DNA from: Bacillus sp. ISL-55
Lineage (GTDB): Bacteria > Bacillota > Bacilli > Bacillales > Cytobacillaceae
DNA length: 35,529 bases
NCBI RefSeq assembly: GCF_018613155.1
Contig: NZ_JAGGQU010000017.1
Coordinates: 1 to 35,529, forward strand
Direction of reading: 5' to 3'
The first letter of the stretch is position 1. The number at the start of each line of letters is the position of its first letter. Made by a program: the position numbers and the translations under genes. Under the pieces are notes generated by a model. It was not told the DNA's origin, searched no databases, and was given only the letters and a program-made list of their open reading frames with translations. This document shows positions 26,303-35,228 of this stretch, one piece after another.

Positions 26303-27507
26303 TAGGCCAGCCTTTCATGCAGGCAGTGCCTGTCCTTAAATTAATAGAGAATGCGGGGTATGAAGCATATTTTGTCGGCGGCTCTGTCAGGGATCATATC
26401 CTCGGCCGTGAAATATCCGATGTTGATATCGCAACCTCAGCGTTACCTGAAGAGTTAAAACGGATCTTCCCTAAAACCACTGATGTGGGAATTGAACATG
26501 GAACAATTCTCGCCCATTATAAAGGCGAACATTATGAAATAACGACATTCCGTTCGGAAGAAAACTACACAGATTTCCGCAGGCCAGATAAGGTTTCTTT
26601 CATTCGGTCATTAAATGAGGATCTGCAGCGTCGTGATTTCACTATGAACGCAATGGCTATGGACAAAGAAGGGAATATTATCGATCCCTTTGCGGGCAAA
26701 GAAGCGATAAACAAAAAAGAAATTGTGACAGTAGGCAATCCCGATGAACGTTTCGGTGAAGATGCATTGAGGATGCTTAGGGCTGTTAGATTCCAGTCGC
26801 AATTATCTTTTTCGATCGGAAAACAGACTTTAGAATCGCTTACTAATTACTGTCACCTGCTGGAGAACATAGCGGTGGAACGCAAAACTGTTGAATTTGA
26901 AAAATTGCTTAAGGGGCCTGGCCGGAGCGAAGCAGTCCAGTTGCTGGGGAATAGTGGCATGATTCAATTTTTGCCAGGATTGAAAGGTCATTGCGATGAA
27001 GTAATACGCTTTTCAAGACATCTAAAAGAGGATTTCCAATTGCAGGAATCATGGGTCCTGCTGGTGTTTGAATTAGGTTTGAAAGATAAAAAAATTGAAG
27101 ATTTTCTTAGAGAGTGGAAGCTTCCAGTCCAAAGGATTAAACGAATTAAACAAATTCATGCGCTGTTATTGCATCGACTTGAAAATGAATGGGACCTGGA
27201 AGCGGTTTATAAAGCAGGGTTGGAAAATGCAATTAGCGCTGAAATAGTGTTTGCGTCCCTGCAAGATATTGTTGGCAGCACCGATGAAATCAGGGAATTG
27301 CATGAGCGGCTTCCGATCAAGCATCGAAAAGAATTGAACGTAACTGGGAATGATGTTATGGGTTGGTTGGATAAACAGCCTGGTCCCTGGCTGCGCGAAT
27401 TTCTCGAGGAAATCGAACGTTCTGTCATCTATGGCATCGTGCCAAATGAGAAGGAGAAAATAAAGGAATGGCTGAACGCGTCCAATCTGAGATCAGAAAA
27501 AAATTGA
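26299..27507 (+). CDS. cca: CCA-adding tRNA nucleotidyltransferase
   Basis: Adds or repairs the 3' CCA of tRNAs without a template. The 402-aa protein belongs to the class II nucleotidyltransferases; the head domain shows [14 protein letters not shown] with catalytic Asp41 and Asp43 in SDVDIATSA. Downstream are [12 protein letters not shown] and [16 protein letters not shown] (neck, nucleotide choice). It overlaps bshA by four bases and its 3' end overlaps birA by 40 bp. Confidence 0.97.
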   Translation: MIGQPFMQAVPVLKLIENAGYEAYFVGGSVRDHILGREISDVDIATSALPEELKRIFPKTTDVGIEHGTILAHYKGEHYEITTFRSEENYTDFRRPDKVSFIRSLNEDLQRRDFTMNAMAMDKEGNIIDPFAGKEAINKKEIVTVGNPDERFGEDALRMLRAVRFQSQLSFSIGKQTLESLTNYCHLLENIAVERKTVEFEKLLKGPGRSEAVQLLGNSGMIQFLPGLKGHCDEVIRFSRHLKEDFQLQESWVLLVFELGLKDKKIEDFLREWKLPVQRIKRIKQIHALLLHRLENEWDLEAVYKAGLENAISAEIVFASLQDIVGSTDEIRELHERLPIKHRKELNVTGNDVMGWLDKQPGPWLREFLEEIERSVIYGIVPNEKEKIKEWLNASNLRSEKN

Positions 27508-28463
27508 TCGATGCCTTTACGAGGAATGAAACTGAATATCTATCAGGCCAACATCTGGCTGACATTGCGGGCTGCACACGTACGGCGGTGTGGAAGCATA
27601 TCGAGGAGCTTCGCAAAGAAGGCTTTGAATTTGAGGCGGTCAGAAGAAAAGGATACAAAATTATTTCAATCCCTGACAATATGTCTGCAGATAAAATAAC
27701 CCTTGGTTTAAACACAAAATTTCTTGGCAGGAATTTGCACTATCATGACAGCGTAGAATCCACTCAAAAAATTGCATATAAACTAGCTTATGATAATGCT
27801 GATGAGGGAACTGTGGTGATTGCCGAAGAGCAAACTGCGGGAAGAGGAAGGATGGACCGCAAATGGCATTCTCCCAAATATTCAGGAATATGGATGAGCA
27901 TCATCCTCAGGCCGAAGATTCCTATCCCGAAGGCTCCGCAGCTGACTTTGATCACTGCGGTCGGCGTTGTGCAGGCAATAGAGGAAGTAACAGGCTTATT
28001 GCCTGAAATAAAATGGCCGAATGATATTCTCATCAACGATAAGAAAATTACTGGTATTCTTACCGAGCTCCAGGCTGAATCAGATCGGATTAATTCGATC
28101 ATCATTGGAATCGGCATCAATGTCAATACAGGCATTGAAGATTTTCCTGAAGATATCCGGACAATCGCTTCGTCGCTCGCCATTGAATCTGAAAAAATCA
28201 TAGACAGGGAAAAGTTGATCAGGACGATACTTGAAAAATTAGAAAAATTGTATTTACTTTATCTCGAAAAAGGCTTTTTTCCGATAAAGCTCATGTGGGA
28301 AAGCTACGCTATAAGCATCGGTAAACAGATCACTGCAAGGACCCTGACTGGAGAGATCAAAGGGAAAGCCACCGGGATTACTGAAGACGGAGTTCTTTTG
28401 ATTGAGGATTCAGCAGGGGAAATTCATAACATATATTCCGCGGATATCCATATTGAAGGTTAA
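27468..28463 (+). CDS. birA: Biotin-protein ligase and biotin operon repressor
   Basis: Bifunctional BirA of 331 aa. The N-terminal winged helix (about residues 8-65, with GQHLADIAGCTRTAVWKHIEELR) binds biotin operators. The central ligase domain has GRGRMDRKWHSP (about 125-136, biotinyl-AMP loop), WPNDILINDKKITGILTE and IIGIGINVN, and a small C-terminal domain follows. It biotinylates acetyl-CoA and pyruvate carboxylases and represses biotin genes when biotin is ample. The start ATG is inside the end of cca with AAAGGA just upstream. Confidence 0.97.
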   Translation: MAERVQSEIRKKLIDAFTRNETEYLSGQHLADIAGCTRTAVWKHIEELRKEGFEFEAVRRKGYKIISIPDNMSADKITLGLNTKFLGRNLHYHDSVESTQKIAYKLAYDNADEGTVVIAEEQTAGRGRMDRKWHSPKYSGIWMSIILRPKIPIPKAPQLTLITAVGVVQAIEEVTGLLPEIKWPNDILINDKKITGILTELQAESDRINSIIIGIGINVNTGIEDFPEDIRTIASSLAIESEKIIDREKLIRTILEKLEKLYLLYLEKGFFPIKLMWESYAISIGKQITARTLTGEIKGKATGITEDGVLLIEDSAGEIHNIYSADIHIEG

Positions 28464-28473
28464 TTCAGTAATG

Positions 28474-28502
28474 TAGCCAAAAAAGCAGTCATTTGCTATA
28501 AT
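28474..28502 (+). promoter_or_regulatory. Putative sigma-A promoter of panBCD
   Basis: TAGCCA (28474-28479, four of six) and a perfect TATAAT (28497-28502) are spaced by 17 bp. Transcription would begin near 28509, giving a leader of about 200 nt before panB. Confidence 0.65.
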
Positions 28503-28508
28503 CAATCT

Positions 28509-28649
28509 GGGCGGTATCGAGAGAACTGCACCTTGTTGATTTAAATAATAAAAAAATAGTTCTGCCTGGATCCGGTAGCGGACTGGGACAGAGGGATGAA
28601 ACAAGTACAGGCTTCAAAGGGTCCTTCTGGCATAGATGGGCCCTTTTTT
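28509..28649 (+). ncRNA. panB leader RNA, candidate pan motif with terminator
   Basis: The leader can pair AGAAC (28522-28526) with GTTCT (28559-28563), extended by GGC (28510-28512) with GCC (28564-28566) around a one-sided bulge. TCCG/CGGA with a GTAG loop follows (28571-28582). The pan motif is known as a simple hairpin RNA in 5' leaders of pantothenate genes, including in Bacillus subtilis. Position supports that assignment; I could not confirm the conserved bulged adenines by eye, so the identity is provisional. Confidence 0.5.
28616..28649 (+). terminator. Intrinsic terminator (attenuator) in the panB leader
   Basis: AAAGGGTCC (28616-28624) pairs with GGGCCCTTT (28638-28646), one G-T pair, 13-base loop, and a run of Ts to 28649. 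It lies 57 bp before panB and downstream of the candidate promoter, so it could end transcripts before the operon. GGATCC at 28568-28573 can pair with its left arm. Confidence 0.8.
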
Positions 28650-28706
28650 AGTGTCTGGCATTGATGGATTGTTTTATCTCCTCTTCAGAAAAAGGGAGGA
28701 ACGAAA

Positions 28707-29543
28707 ATGAAACAAACAACTGATTTCTTGAAAATGAAGCAAACAGGCAACAAGATCGTCATGGTGACAGCCTATGATTATCCTTCAGCCAAGCATGCAG
28801 AACAGGCTGAGGCTGATATGATCCTCGTTGGTGATTCCCTTGGAATGGTCGTGCTCGGTTATGACTCGACTATACCAGTGACCATGGAGGACATGATCCA
28901 CCATTCGAAAGCTGTTAAGCGAGGAGCAGGCAATACATTCATTGTTGTCGATTTGCCATTTATGAGTTATCATCTGTCAATCAAGGACACTCTTATAAAC
29001 AGTGCGAGAATCATGCAGGAAACAGGGGCGAATGCTGTCAAATTAGAGGGTGCTGATGAGGTCCTTGACCATATAAACGCACTGACTAAGGCAGGAGTTC
29101 CTGTAGTAGCGCATCTTGGTCTCACTCCGCAGTCTGTCGGGGTAATCGGTGGATATAAAGTACAGGGGAAGAGCGCCGATGCGGCAAAAAAACTGATTGA
29201 TGACGCAAAAAAATGCGAAGAGGCAGGCGCCTTTGCTGTTGTGCTTGAATGCGTTCCTAAACAGCTTGCTGAACAGGTCAGCCAGTCCCTCACAATCCCG
29301 ACGATAGGGATCGGGGCTGGAGCGGAGGTTGACGGACAGGTACTTGTATACCACGATATCATCACATATGGTGTGGACAGGGTACCAAAATTCGTGAAAC
29401 AATATACCAATGTAAATGAATTGATCTCTTCCGGGCTCAGTGCCTATGTTTCAGAAGTAAGACATAAGGCTTTCCCGGAAGATAAACATAGCTTTACTAT
29501 GAAAGAAGAAGAATTGAAGGCATTGTACGGGGGAAAAGAATGA
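28707..29543 (+). CDS. panB: Ketopantoate hydroxymethyltransferase
   Basis: Transfers a hydroxymethyl group from methylene-tetrahydrofolate to 2-ketoisovalerate, the first committed step to pantothenate. The 278-aa protein has [29 protein letters not shown] with the Mg-binding Asp and Ser, [11 protein letters not shown] and [28 protein letters not shown] precedes the ATG. Its stop overlaps the panC start (ATGA). It follows the structured leader. Confidence 0.98.
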   Translation: MKQTTDFLKMKQTGNKIVMVTAYDYPSAKHAEQAEADMILVGDSLGMVVLGYDSTIPVTMEDMIHHSKAVKRGAGNTFIVVDLPFMSYHLSIKDTLINSARIMQETGANAVKLEGADEVLDHINALTKAGVPVVAHLGLTPQSVGVIGGYKVQGKSADAAKKLIDDAKKCEEAGAFAVVLECVPKQLAEQVSQSLTIPTIGIGAGAEVDGQVLVYHDIITYGVDRVPKFVKQYTNVNELISSGLSAYVSEVRHKAFPEDKHSFTMKEEELKALYGGKE

Positions 29544-30394
29544 AAATCATTAGAACAATCACCGAGATGCAGGAACAGATGCAAAAATTAATATCTGAAG
29601 GTAAATCCCTTGGATATGTGCCAACGATGGGGTTCCTGCATGAAGGCCATATATCATTGATGAAGAGGGCGCGTACGGAGAATGATGTTGTTGTCCTGAG
29701 CATTTTCGTGAACCCGCTCCAATTTGGTCCTACAGAGGACCTGGATGCCTATCCACGTGATTTTGAACGCGACCATAAAATTGCGGAGGAACAGGGAGTC
29801 GATTATATTTTCTATCCTTCTGCTGAAGAAATGTATCCAGATAATGCTTCGGTAAAAGTATCTGTTGTTGACCGGACAGATGTCCTTTGCGGCAAATCAA
29901 GGCCTGGGCATTTTGATGGTGTAGCAACTGTCTTAATCAAGCTGTTTAATATCATCCAGCCTGCGAGGGCATATTTTGGCCTCAAGGATGCCCAGCAGGT
30001 CGCAGTGGTCGATGGCCTGATCAAGGATTTCAATTTTCCGATCGAATTGATTCCAGTTGAAACAGTACGTGAAGAAGATGGGCTTGCGAAAAGTTCGAGA
30101 AATGTCTATTTAAGCGAAGAAGAAAGACAGCAGGCAATTGAACTTAACAGCAGTCTGGAGATGGCAAGACGCGCCATTGAGAGAGGCGAAAGAAATCCGG
30201 ATGAAATTGCTGGAATGATGAGACATCATATCCATGAGAAAACGACAGGTAAAGTTGATTATGTAGAGATCTATTCCTACCCAGAGCTGGAGGAATTGGA
30301 TACTTTGAAGGGGAAAGTCATCATTGCCCTTGCGGTGAAATTCTCGAAAGCAAGACTGATTGACAATACCATCATAGATTTAGAGGTAAAATAA
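29540..30394 (+). CDS. panC: Pantothenate synthetase
   Basis: ATP-dependent condensation of pantoate and beta-alanine to pantothenate. The 284-aa protein has the HIGH-like nucleotide motif [44 protein letters not shown], and YFGLKDAQQ and DGLAKSSRN(V)YL (KMSKS-like). Translational coupling to panB is likely through the ATGA overlap. panD, which makes beta-alanine, follows after 23 bp. Confidence 0.98.
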   Translation: MKIIRTITEMQEQMQKLISEGKSLGYVPTMGFLHEGHISLMKRARTENDVVVLSIFVNPLQFGPTEDLDAYPRDFERDHKIAEEQGVDYIFYPSAEEMYPDNASVKVSVVDRTDVLCGKSRPGHFDGVATVLIKLFNIIQPARAYFGLKDAQQVAVVDGLIKDFNFPIELIPVETVREEDGLAKSSRNVYLSEEERQQAIELNSSLEMARRAIERGERNPDEIAGMMRHHIHEKTTGKVDYVEIYSYPELEELDTLKGKVIIALAVKFSKARLIDNTIIDLEVK

Positions 30395-30417
30395 CTTATA
30401 TAGGGGGATTATATTCC

Positions 30418-30804
30418 ATGTTCCGCACCATGATGAATGCTAAAATACATCGAGCTAGAGTAACTGAAGCCAATTTGAACTATGTCGGCAGCATCACAAT
30501 TGACAGCGATATTCTGGACGCAGTTGGTATGGTTGCCAATGAAAAGGTCCAAATCGTCAATAATAATAATGGCGCGCGTTTTGAAACTTATATAATTGCG
30601 GGGGAAAGAGGGAGCGGAGTAGTGTGCCTGAATGGTGCCGCAGCCCGTCTAGTCCATGAGGGGGATGTTGTAATCATCATTTCCTATGCACTTGTCCCTG
30701 AAGAGAAGGTTCCGTCCCACCAGCCGAAAGTAGCGTTGATGGATGAGAATAACCGTATAGTAGAAATGCTTCATGCTGAACCTGAAAGAACGGTATTCCT
30801 ATAA
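30418..30804 (+). CDS. panD: Aspartate 1-decarboxylase proenzyme
   Basis: Decarboxylates aspartate to beta-alanine for PanC. The 128-aa proenzyme is expected to cleave itself between Gly24 and Ser25 (YVGSITID), producing the pyruvoyl cofactor on the alpha chain. LLxAV-type segments [27 protein letters not shown] and [17 protein letters not shown] are characteristic. AGGGGG is upstream of the ATG. It ends the panBCD operon at a strong terminator. Confidence 0.98.
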   Translation: MFRTMMNAKIHRARVTEANLNYVGSITIDSDILDAVGMVANEKVQIVNNNNGARFETYIIAGERGSGVVCLNGAAARLVHEGDVVIIISYALVPEEKVPSHQPKVALMDENNRIVEMLHAEPERTVFL

Positions 30805-30810
30805 AACAAG

Positions 30811-30838
30811 AAAACTCCCGTACTGTCGGGAGTTTTTT
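30811..30838 (+). terminator. Intrinsic terminator after panD
   Basis: AAAACTCCCG (30811-30820) and CGGGAGTTTT (30827-30836) form a perfect 10-bp stem with a 6-base loop, ending in six Ts. It closes panBCD. Confidence 0.95.
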
Positions 30839-30840
30839 CA

Positions 30841-31197
30841 TATCGTTACTTTGTAAACTCTTTTCCATGTCCTTAAAGGGAAATTGGTGAGATTTTCAGA
30901 AATCATCCAAGAAGAATTACATACAGCGGGATGACAGGATTTTTTGCCTGGCAAGGTTGAAAAGTAAAATCTAATTGTATTTGATTTGGTCATAATAGGA
31001 CTACACTGTTAGATAGGGACTTTGAATGTGGATGCATAACGTTCCATTGGAAGCTATTGACCATTAAATTGAATGTCCAGAGGGAAAAAGTGTACCAATG
31101 GATGCTGTGGGATATCGCTAAGACACTATCCCGCTTTCACTTTCACAATTTTTATGATACGTTTTTGTTTGACTGAATGTTAGAGGTGTATTGAAGA
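30841..31197. other. 357-bp panD-dinG gap with two inverted repeats
   Basis: No gene is seen. CCATTGG (31044-31050) has a perfect inverted copy CCAATGG (31095-31101), and next to it GTGGGATA (31107-31114) pairs with TATCCCGC (31127-31134, one G-T pair), giving a possible two-hairpin RNA. CATAAT (30992-30997) and TATGAT (31153-31158) are -10-like, but neither has a good -35. I found no LexA-type operator, although dinG is SOS-regulated in E. coli. Confidence 0.45.
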
Positions 31198-33993
31198 ATG
31201 AGCCAAAAATTTGTGGTTGTAGATTTAGAAACAACGGGCAATTCCCCTAAAAAGGGTGACCGTATTATACAATTTGGAGCAGTGATCATTGAGGATGGCA
31301 AGATTACTGGCCGGTTTTCCTCGCTTGTCAATCCATTGCAGGAGATCCCTGCATTCATTGAAGAGCTGACAGGAATTTCTGATTCGATGGTAAAGGATGC
31401 TCCATTATTTGAAGAGATCGCTCCGCAGGTTTCTGATATGCTTGAAGATGCTTATTTTGTGGCTCATAATGTTTTATTTGATCTTTCCTTTTTACAAGAA
31501 GAATTATTAAATTCAGGTCAGGAAGGATTTTATGGTCCTGTTATAGATACTGTGGAAATGGCAAGAATTCTGTATCCGACTGCTGACAGTTATAAACTGA
31601 CTGATTTGGCAGCAAGGGAGGGTTTGCATCATGACCGCCCTCACCAGGCAGATAGTGATGCCCAAGTGACTGCAGAGTTGCTCCTGATCATGCTTAAGGA
31701 TATAAAAGCGCTGCCCATGGTCACAGTCAAGGAACTGGCAAAGCTTTCGGAGGGACTTAAGAGTGACCTTCACTTAATTTTTGATGAAGTTTTGAGTGTG
31801 AAGGAGAGCAGTCTGGAGATTTTACCTGAACATCTTGAGGTTTACCGTGGGATTGCCTTGAAAAAGAGAGCGGTGATCCGCAAAATGAACCAAGGTGCTA
31901 TTGCGTATCCTGAATCAGTGGAGAAAAAGATGTCTTTACTCCAAAAGGCATTTTCAGGCTATGAGATCAGGCATGGACAGTTCGAGATGATGGACTGCGT
32001 TCGTGAAGCATTCTCAAAAGATGGCCATGCTTTGATCGAAGCGGGAACGGGTGTAGGAAAGTCCCTTGGTTATTTGATTCCAGCAGCAATTTTTTCATTG
32101 GAGAGTAATAATCCGGTAGTAATCAGTACCTACACAACACAGCTTCAGGAACAGCTTTTATTCAATGACATCCCAAAACTGGGACAGGTTTTGGGAACAA
32201 CCATAAATGCATCGTTGATTAAAGGCAGGAACAACTATATAAGCATGGCCCGGTTTGAGCATTCCCTGAGGGAGGTAGAGGAGAATTACGATACAGCCCT
32301 TACAAAAATGCAGATCCTTGTTTGGCTTACGCAAACAGAAACGGGAGACTATGATGAACTCAATTTGTCTAGTGGGGGCATGCTCTTCTGGAGTAAAGTG
32401 AAAAATGAACGCGCGCTTTTCCTCAAGACGAAGCACTGGGAGGATTATGATTTTTATCAAAGGGCAATCGAAAAAGCCCATAATGCGGATATTTTGATCA
32501 CTAACCATTCAATGCTTCTGGCTGACCTTGTTTCAGAGAAGGGTCCGCTTCCGGCTTATGACTATGTTGTACTTGATGAAGGTCATCAATTCGAAAAGGC
32601 CGCAGGAAAGTATTTTGGCAAGTCACTGGATTATCTGGCTGTCAGGCTAGTGCTTAATCAGCTTGGTTTATATGACCAAAACCAGTTGTTCTATAAGTTG
32701 GAGACAGTCCTTAACAATAATAACGGCGACTTGGGAAGCAGCAGGCTACATACGTTTGAAATCAATCAGTTGATATCTGATTTGGTATATGAAGCAGAAG
32801 AACTGTTCAAGCTTGCAGGAACTTATGCAAGAAAAGCGCTGAGGAATAAATCGTATGGAAGCAAATTGAATGCAAGCATGGTTCCGGACAGAGATAACCG
32901 GATATGGACTGCATTGAAAACAACCGCAGAAAGATTTTATTTTCACTTAAAGGATTTAATCACCGCTTTGGAAGGAAGGCTGGATGAGGCGGGAAAAAGC
33001 CCTCATCGCTATACAGGCGTGCAGCAATCAATCCTTGAAGAGGTTGTTTCGATTACAGAAGATTTGGAAAAAATCCGGATTACGGCTCGAACCCTTTTTA
33101 TGGACGAAAGCGGTTATGTGAGATGGATTGAGGCAGATACGAGGGCTTTGCAAAATTCAACAACAATTTTTTCCCGCCCTGTTTATGTATCAGATTATTT
33201 GGCTGAACAATTTTTTGCGAAAAAAAGAAGTGTAGTTGTTACATCAGCAACTCTCTCTGTTAATAATTCCTTCACGTTTATCAAAAAGGAATTGGGACTG
33301 CGAACTATACTGATGGAAAAGCAAATTCCATCGCCATTTTCCTATGAGTCTCAGGTCAAGCTCATTGTGCCTGATGACTTGCCGGATATTAAGTCTGTAT
33401 CTAATGATGACTATGTCGCGGCCATTACGGAACATATCATCTCGATTGCAGAAGCAACTAAAGGCCGGATGCTGATTTTGTTCACATCGCATGAGATGTT
33501 GAAAAAGGCTTATGAATTAATAAAGGAGAGCGGCCTCCTTGAAGAGTTTATTTTGATAGCCCAGGGGATTACTGCAGGCAGCAGGACAAGACTGACAAGG
33601 AACTTCAAACGGTTCGATAAAGCGATTCTATTCGGGACCAGCAGTTTCTGGGAAGGTGTTGATATTCCGGGTGAGGATCTATCATGCTTGATAATCGTGA
33701 GACTTCCATTCACACCACCAGATGAACCTATAACAGCTGCAAAGTGTGCTTTGATCAAGGAAAACGGTGGCAGCCCATTCTCTGAATTGTCCCTCCCTGA
33801 AGCCGTCCTGAGATTTAAACAAGGGTTTGGAAGACTAATCCGTACATCCAACGATAGAGGCCTGATTCTAATCTTTGACCGCAGGCTTGTTACCACATCA
33901 TACGGAAGTGCCTTTTTACAATCGGTACCTGACGTTCCGGTGGAAAAAGGATCCATAACAGAAATAGTCGATATGATTCATGATTGGCTTTAG
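31198..33993 (+). CDS. dinG: DinG family exonuclease/helicase-like protein
   Basis: Gram-positive type DinG: an N-terminal DEDDh 3'-5' exonuclease domain (Asp9 and Glu11 in VVDLETTG, then VAHNVLFDLSFL, and HQADSDAQVT) fused to an XPD/DinG-like superfamily 2 helicase region. Walker A is EAGTGVGKSLGYL (about residues 281-293), the DEAH-like box is DEGH (460-463), and the C-terminal motifs include FGTSSFWEGVDIPG and GFGRLIRTSNDRG. No cysteine cluster lies between motifs I and II, so the iron-sulfur domain of E. coli DinG is absent; related proteins act mainly as exonucleases. Length is 931 aa, as in B. subtilis. GAGGTG is upstream. Confidence 0.96.
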   Translation: MSQKFVVVDLETTGNSPKKGDRIIQFGAVIIEDGKITGRFSSLVNPLQEIPAFIEELTGISDSMVKDAPLFEEIAPQVSDMLEDAYFVAHNVLFDLSFLQEELLNSGQEGFYGPVIDTVEMARILYPTADSYKLTDLAAREGLHHDRPHQADSDAQVTAELLLIMLKDIKALPMVTVKELAKLSEGLKSDLHLIFDEVLSVKESSLEILPEHLEVYRGIALKKRAVIRKMNQGAIAYPESVEKKMSLLQKAFSGYEIRHGQFEMMDCVREAFSKDGHALIEAGTGVGKSLGYLIPAAIFSLESNNPVVISTYTTQLQEQLLFNDIPKLGQVLGTTINASLIKGRNNYISMARFEHSLREVEENYDTALTKMQILVWLTQTETGDYDELNLSSGGMLFWSKVKNERALFLKTKHWEDYDFYQRAIEKAHNADILITNHSMLLADLVSEKGPLPAYDYVVLDEGHQFEKAAGKYFGKSLDYLAVRLVLNQLGLYDQNQLFYKLETVLNNNNGDLGSSRLHTFEINQLISDLVYEAEELFKLAGTYARKALRNKSYGSKLNASMVPDRDNRIWTALKTTAERFYFHLKDLITALEGRLDEAGKSPHRYTGVQQSILEEVVSITEDLEKIRITARTLFMDESGYVRWIEADTRALQNSTTIFSRPVYVSDYLAEQFFAKKRSVVVTSATLSVNNSFTFIKKELGLRTILMEKQIPSPFSYESQVKLIVPDDLPDIKSVSNDDYVAAITEHIISIAEATKGRMLILFTSHEMLKKAYELIKESGLLEEFILIAQGITAGSRTRLTRNFKRFDKAILFGTSSFWEGVDIPGEDLSCLIIVRLPFTPPDEPITAAKCALIKENGGSPFSELSLPEAVLRFKQGFGRLIRTSNDRGLILIFDRRLVTTSYGSAFLQSVPDVPVEKGSITEIVDMIHDWL

Positions 33994-34034
33994 TACTGTT
34001 ACGCGAAAGGCCAACTTTGAACATATTTTTTTAC

Positions 34035-34128
34035 GCTCTTTTCTCAAACTTTGTTGCTATTGAAAACAAAATTGAATTGAATCACCTATATCCCTTCCTA
34101 AAGTTGACGCTTCTTATGAGAAAAGAGC
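34035..34128. repeat. 12-bp perfect inverted repeat with 70-bp loop
   Basis: GCTCTTTTCTCA (34035-34046) and TGAGAAAAGAGC (34117-34128) are perfect inverted copies in the 296-bp gap between dinG and the next gene. There is no U-tract right after the right arm. The gap has no supported gene; the small open frame across it has no ribosome site. I have a general impression that similar sequence occurs elsewhere in Bacillus genomes, but cannot verify it. Confidence 0.6.
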
Positions 34129-34289
34129 ATGCAAACTTAGTACCGACCTGCAAAACGGCTTATTATTACGTTAAAATCGGCTTTAGGATTTTAACAACAA
34201 TCTATACGAAAACAGCGTTTTTAAAAAAGCTTTTTATAATTTCAGCTAAATGACGCACTCTAAAGCTAGAAGTAATTGGAGGAGTGTAC

Positions 34290-35120
34290 ATGAAGCTGTT
34301 ATTGGCAATTCTGGCATTTATGAATTGGTATTATTTCCCGTATGAATCTCCTTCTGCTCCCGTTGAGGTTGAAGGTGTAGATGTCAATCTGAAAAGAAAC
34401 GAATTGGCTTTCACATTCTTAGCATTAAGCGATGGAGAGGCAGCACTGATTCAGCATGCTAATGGCGAGAATATACTTGTGAATACTGGTGGCAGTGGCA
34501 CAATCAAAGAGCTTGAGCGGCTGCTTGCTCTTTTCCATGTGAATGATTTATCGACAATTATTTTGACTGCGAATGCCGGCCAGGAAAACCTTGATCAATT
34601 AATCCAGAAATATAATGTCCGCAGGATATTTACAGGGAAAGCTGGTAATCAGGTTCTGGCAGGAGCCTCAATCCCGACTGAAGTGAAAATCCAAAGCTGG
34701 AAGCAGGGAGAATTGTTAAAGCTAATGCCAGGATTGACTGCAGAAGTCATTTTCGATGGCAGTGAAGAGAACGAAGGCACAGATATTTCTTTTCAATTTT
34801 TTCATCATCAAATTTTTTATATTAGTTCAGCTAGTCATGCTTCTGAACAAGCATTTCTTGCAGAACCTTTGAAGAATGTCAATATTGTCAAATTGCCGTT
34901 TTTTGCTGCAAAAGGATCTTTTTCAGATTTGCTGATCGAGCATCTTGATCCTCAGCTAGCAGTAATCTTCAAATCAAATTCAGTTAAACCTGATCCGGAT
35001 TTAGTGGAGATGCTGAATGAAGCCTGGATTGATGTTTATTTCACAAAGCAGCATGGTACTGTTACAATTAAGCTTACCGATTCAACCTATGATGTCATTA
35101 CAATCTTGAGTGAAGAGTAA
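34290..35120 (+). CDS. Metallo-beta-lactamase-fold protein (ComEC-like), metal ligands lost
   Basis: This 276-aa protein starts with a hydrophobic segment (residues 1-18, MKLLLAILAFMNWYYFPY), a signal peptide or anchor. The rest follows the C-terminal beta-lactamase-like domain of ComEC/Rec2: LALSDGEAALIQHANGENILVNTGG (usual form DVGQGDaxLI..G..iLiDtG), LSTIILTANAGQEN at 88-100 where active enzymes have LTHpHxDH, then KLPFFAAKGS in place of vgHHGS, DPQLAVIFKSNS, and DVYFTKQHGTVTIKLTD (usual form vyrTd.dGtitv). All zinc-binding histidines are replaced, so it is probably not a hydrolase. GGAGGAG five bases before ATG 34290 sets the start. It is not the usual neighbour of dinG in B. subtilis. 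Confidence 0.75.
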   Translation: MKLLLAILAFMNWYYFPYESPSAPVEVEGVDVNLKRNELAFTFLALSDGEAALIQHANGENILVNTGGSGTIKELERLLALFHVNDLSTIILTANAGQENLDQLIQKYNVRRIFTGKAGNQVLAGASIPTEVKIQSWKQGELLKLMPGLTAEVIFDGSEENEGTDISFQFFHHQIFYISSASHASEQAFLAEPLKNVNIVKLPFFAAKGSFSDLLIEHLDPQLAVIFKSNSVKPDPDLVEMLNEAWIDVYFTKQHGTVTIKLTDSTYDVITILSEE

Positions 35121-35169
35121 TCATTAATTGAATGGAGGTACCGAAATCATAAAAAGGGCTAAAGAAAAA

Positions 35170-35196
35170 CTGCGCATATTCTGCGCAGCCATTTTA
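35170..35196 (+). terminator. Probable terminator after the ComEC-like gene
   Basis: CTGCGCA (35170-35176) and TGCGCAG (35182-35188) form a perfect 7-bp stem with a 5-base loop, followed by CCATTTTAG. The U-tract is short and separated by three bases. Confidence 0.6.
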
Positions 35197-35228
35197 GTTA
35201 TGTAAGAAATAAAATAGCACTTTGAGAA

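Noticed and set aside
30841-31197. LexA/SOS operator ahead of dinG
   Set aside because: I looked for GAAC-N4-GTTC type sites because DinG is damage-inducible in E. coli; none is present in the gap.
33984-34253. Small + strand gene after dinG (89 codons)
   Set aside because: It begins inside the end of dinG, has no ribosome binding site, shows no recognisable protein pattern and spans the inverted repeat at 34035-34128.
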